DNA of 7,169 nt from Cryomorphaceae bacterium (lineage in GTDB: Bacteria; Bacteroidota; Bacteroidia; Flavobacteriales; Crocinitomicaceae): contig JAJTDX010000128.1 of assembly GCA_021298235.1 (NCBI GenBank), forward strand, positions 1 through 7,169, in the 5' to 3' direction. The notes under the pieces were generated by a model. That model did not search any database and was not told the DNA's origin. It saw only the letters and a list, made by a program, of their open reading frames with translations. Below are positions 5,525 to 7,169 of this stretch, in pieces; within the stretch, counting starts at the first letter, position 1; every line of letters starts with the position of its first letter. The position numbers and the translations under genes are program-made.

Positions 5525-6700
5525 ATGACAGAACACATCCTCAAAATAAGAAAAAATAAGCTCGATTCAGTTCTCAGGAGACACCCATGGGTATTTTCCG
5601 GAGCATTGGTTGAAGGACAAAGCTTGCCTGAGGAGGAAGGAACGGTAGTTTCGTTGTGCGCTCCAAATGGCAATTTTCTAGCCCGTGGACACTTTCAACA
5701 TGCTACCATCAGTGTTCGAATTTTAAGTTTTGAGGACATTGCCATTGATCAAGAATTCTTCACCAATAAAATCACAAAAGCCTTTGAATCAAGAAAACGC
5801 CTTGGACTTATAACTGACAGCAACACGATTTTTCGTCTGATCCATGGAGAGGGAGATGAATTACCGGGACTTGTTGCAGACTATTACAACGGAATATTAG
5901 TTGTGCAATGTCACAGTATTGGAATGTACAAATCACTCCATTTCATCACAGAGGCCGTGAAACAGGTTTTTGGCGATCACACACCTGTCTATTCCAAGAG
6001 TTCAGACACGCTTACCAAACACAGATTCGTTGAAGATCGCTATCTCAACGAACGATGTGAGGTCCCCCATTTTGCAATCGAAAGCGGCATCAACTACGCA
6101 ATTGACTGGATTAGCGGTCAGAAAACTGGCTTTTTTATCGATCAAAGAGAAAACAGGAGCTTGCTTGGCAACTATTCAAAAGGCAAAAAAGTATTGAATA
6201 CGTTTTGTTATTCAGGCGGGTTTAGCCTGGCAGCTCTGAAAGGTGGAGCCACACTCGTACATTCCGTTGACAGCTCCAAAAAAGCCATAGAGCTCACAGA
6301 ACAGAACTTACAATTAAATTCGTTTACCGGAGAACACAAAAGCATTGTTGCTGATGCCATGAATTACATAAAAGAGCTTGGAGAGGAATACGACATTATT
6401 GTACTAGATCCCCCAGCTTTCGCCAAGCACAGAGACAAACGTCATCAGGCAATCCAAGGTTACAAGCGTTTAAATGCACATGCCATTCGCCAGATTAAAC
6501 CAGGTGGACTTATTTTCACTTTTTCTTGCTCTCAGGTGGTCGACAAACAGTTATTTACACATACGATCATTTCCGCCGCAATCGAAACAGGAAGATCGGT
6601 TCGAATACTTGAACAACTGCATCAACCGGCAGACCATCCAATAAATGCATTCCATCCTGAAGGCGAATACCTGAAAGGACTCGTCATTCAAGTTGATTAA
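5525..6700 (+). CDS. rlmI: RlmI-type class I rRNA methyltransferase (23S rRNA m5C1962)
   Basis: This is a 391-residue cytoplasmic SAM-dependent methyltransferase that, by family, makes 5-methylcytosine at position 1962 of 23S rRNA (E. coli numbering). An N-terminal PUA-like RNA-binding domain (about 5-72, with RRHPWVFSGAL) is followed by RLIHGEGDELPGLVADYY (104-121), then GQKTGFFIDQREN (198-210). SAM motif I is VLNTFCYSGGFS (223-234), with VDSSKKAIE as the next motif. The catalytic region is LDPPAFA (294-300), and TFSCSQ carries the presumed catalytic Cys335. The end, ADHPINAFHPEGEYLKG, closely resembles E. coli RlmI, and the length is near its 396 residues. The frame extends upstream to a GTG at 5450, but those 25 residues are not family-like and precede a -7 box, so ATG 5525 was chosen. 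The MATE gene follows one base after the stop. Another 23S or DNA cytosine specificity is possible but less likely. Confidence 0.92.
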   Translation: MTEHILKIRKNKLDSVLRRHPWVFSGALVEGQSLPEEEGTVVSLCAPNGNFLARGHFQHATISVRILSFEDIAIDQEFFTNKITKAFESRKRLGLITDSNTIFRLIHGEGDELPGLVADYYNGILVVQCHSIGMYKSLHFITEAVKQVFGDHTPVYSKSSDTLTKHRFVEDRYLNERCEVPHFAIESGINYAIDWISGQKTGFFIDQRENRSLLGNYSKGKKVLNTFCYSGGFSLAALKGGATLVHSVDSSKKAIELTEQNLQLNSFTGEHKSIVADAMNYIKELGEEYDIIVLDPPAFAKHRDKRHQAIQGYKRLNAHAIRQIKPGGLIFTFSCSQVVDKQLFTHTIISAAIETGRSVRILEQLHQPADHPINAFHPEGEYLKGLVIQVD

Positions 6701-6701
6701 C

Positions 6702-7169
6702 GTGCTTAAGCTCAATTATAAAACTATTCTCAGCGTTGCCGTACCCCTGATGGTATCCAACTTTATACAATCAATCGTATTGCTCACGGATGCAGCATTC
6801 ATAAGCAGATACGATACCAACGCTTTCGATGCAGTTGGTAATGCAGGATTGATCTATATAACATTGTATGTAGCCTTGGGCGGAATGGGAGATGGTGCAC
6901 AAATACTTATTGCGCGAAGAATTGGTCAAAATAAGGAGCAAGCAATCCAAAGAATATTCACAAATTCACTAGTGACACATTTTCTTATTGCAGTTGTTCT
7001 GTTTTCTTTCGCTCAATTTATTCTTCCTGGAATGATGGATACATTTGTCAAGCATCCTGATCTTGCGAGCTACCAAACCAAATTCATCAAAATCCGATCC
7101 TTTGCTCTATTTTTTGTGATGATCACACTTTCCATACAAGCATTAATGCTCGCACAAGGAAAAACATGG
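6702..7169 (+). CDS. MATE-family multidrug/cation efflux transporter, N-terminal part (cut by right edge)
   Basis: The frame is open from a GTG at 6702 to the window edge, giving the first 156 residues of a membrane antiporter of the MATE family, which normally has about 450 residues and 12 helices. Hydrophobic segments lie at about 9-29, 44-66, 88-110 and 132-152. The start MLKLNYKTILSVAVPLMVSN, the segment VLLTDAAFISRYDTNAFDAV and ALGGMGDGAQILIARRIGQ are typical of Bacteroidota MATE proteins, which commonly begin with MLKL-like sequence. This supports the GTG start; a TTG at 6693 is the only nearby alternative before an in-frame stop. Only one base separates it from the rlmI stop, and no separate promoter is visible, so it is probably co-transcribed with rlmI. 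Drug or cation specificity cannot be inferred. Relatives in the wider MOP superfamily, such as polysaccharide flippases, fit less well. Confidence 0.88.
   Translation, partial: MLKLNYKTILSVAVPLMVSNFIQSIVLLTDAAFISRYDTNAFDAVGNAGLIYITLYVALGGMGDGAQILIARRIGQNKEQAIQRIFTNSLVTHFLIAVVLFSFAQFILPGMMDTFVKHPDLASYQTKFIKIRSFALFFVMITLSIQALMLAQGKTW

Noticed and set aside
1..7169. Search for CRISPR arrays, tRNA genes, insertion sequences and long direct repeats
   Set aside because: Nothing recognisable was found by reading; the non-coding gaps are all shorter than about 120 bases and are explained by promoters or gene ends.

Overview
The window looks like an ordinary chromosomal stretch from a member of the Bacteroidota (Flavobacteriales-like by protein flavour, but no genus can be named). 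The evidence is the AT-rich DNA, the near absence of Shine-Dalgarno sequences, several copies of the Bacteroidota -7 promoter element TAnnTTTG just upstream of start codons, and protein sequences typical of that phylum (class II ilvE, short-type RecQ, MATE and RlmI). No tRNA, rRNA, CRISPR array, insertion sequence or phage structural gene was seen.

Layout from left to right: (1) a branched-chain amino acid aminotransferase (ilvE), minus strand, whose 3' part runs off the left edge; (2) a divergent promoter region; (3) a RecQ-family helicase, plus strand, that lacks an ATG start and stops before the C-terminal zinc-binding subdomain; (4) converging on it with only 27 bp between the stop codons, an HTH plus S24-peptidase (LexA/CI-like) repressor with intact self-cleavage residues and its own promoter; (5) a tight minus-strand unit transcribed in the order acidic orphan protein, then TOBE-type ABC ATPase, then YihY/BrkB-family membrane protein, leading towards the repressor; (6) a divergent gap; (7) a plus-strand pair, an RlmI-type 23S rRNA m5C methyltransferase followed one base later by a MATE efflux transporter cut by the right edge.

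Most genes are housekeeping. The least explained parts are the unit of an unknown acidic protein, a permease-less ABC ATPase and a YihY protein, whose reading frames overlap, and the pairing of a C-terminally shortened RecQ with a self-cleaving repressor. The shared ends of those two genes carry a 9-bp inverted repeat that could terminate both transcripts. I see no clear evidence of a defence island or a wholly new system. The findings are modest and are labelled as such.
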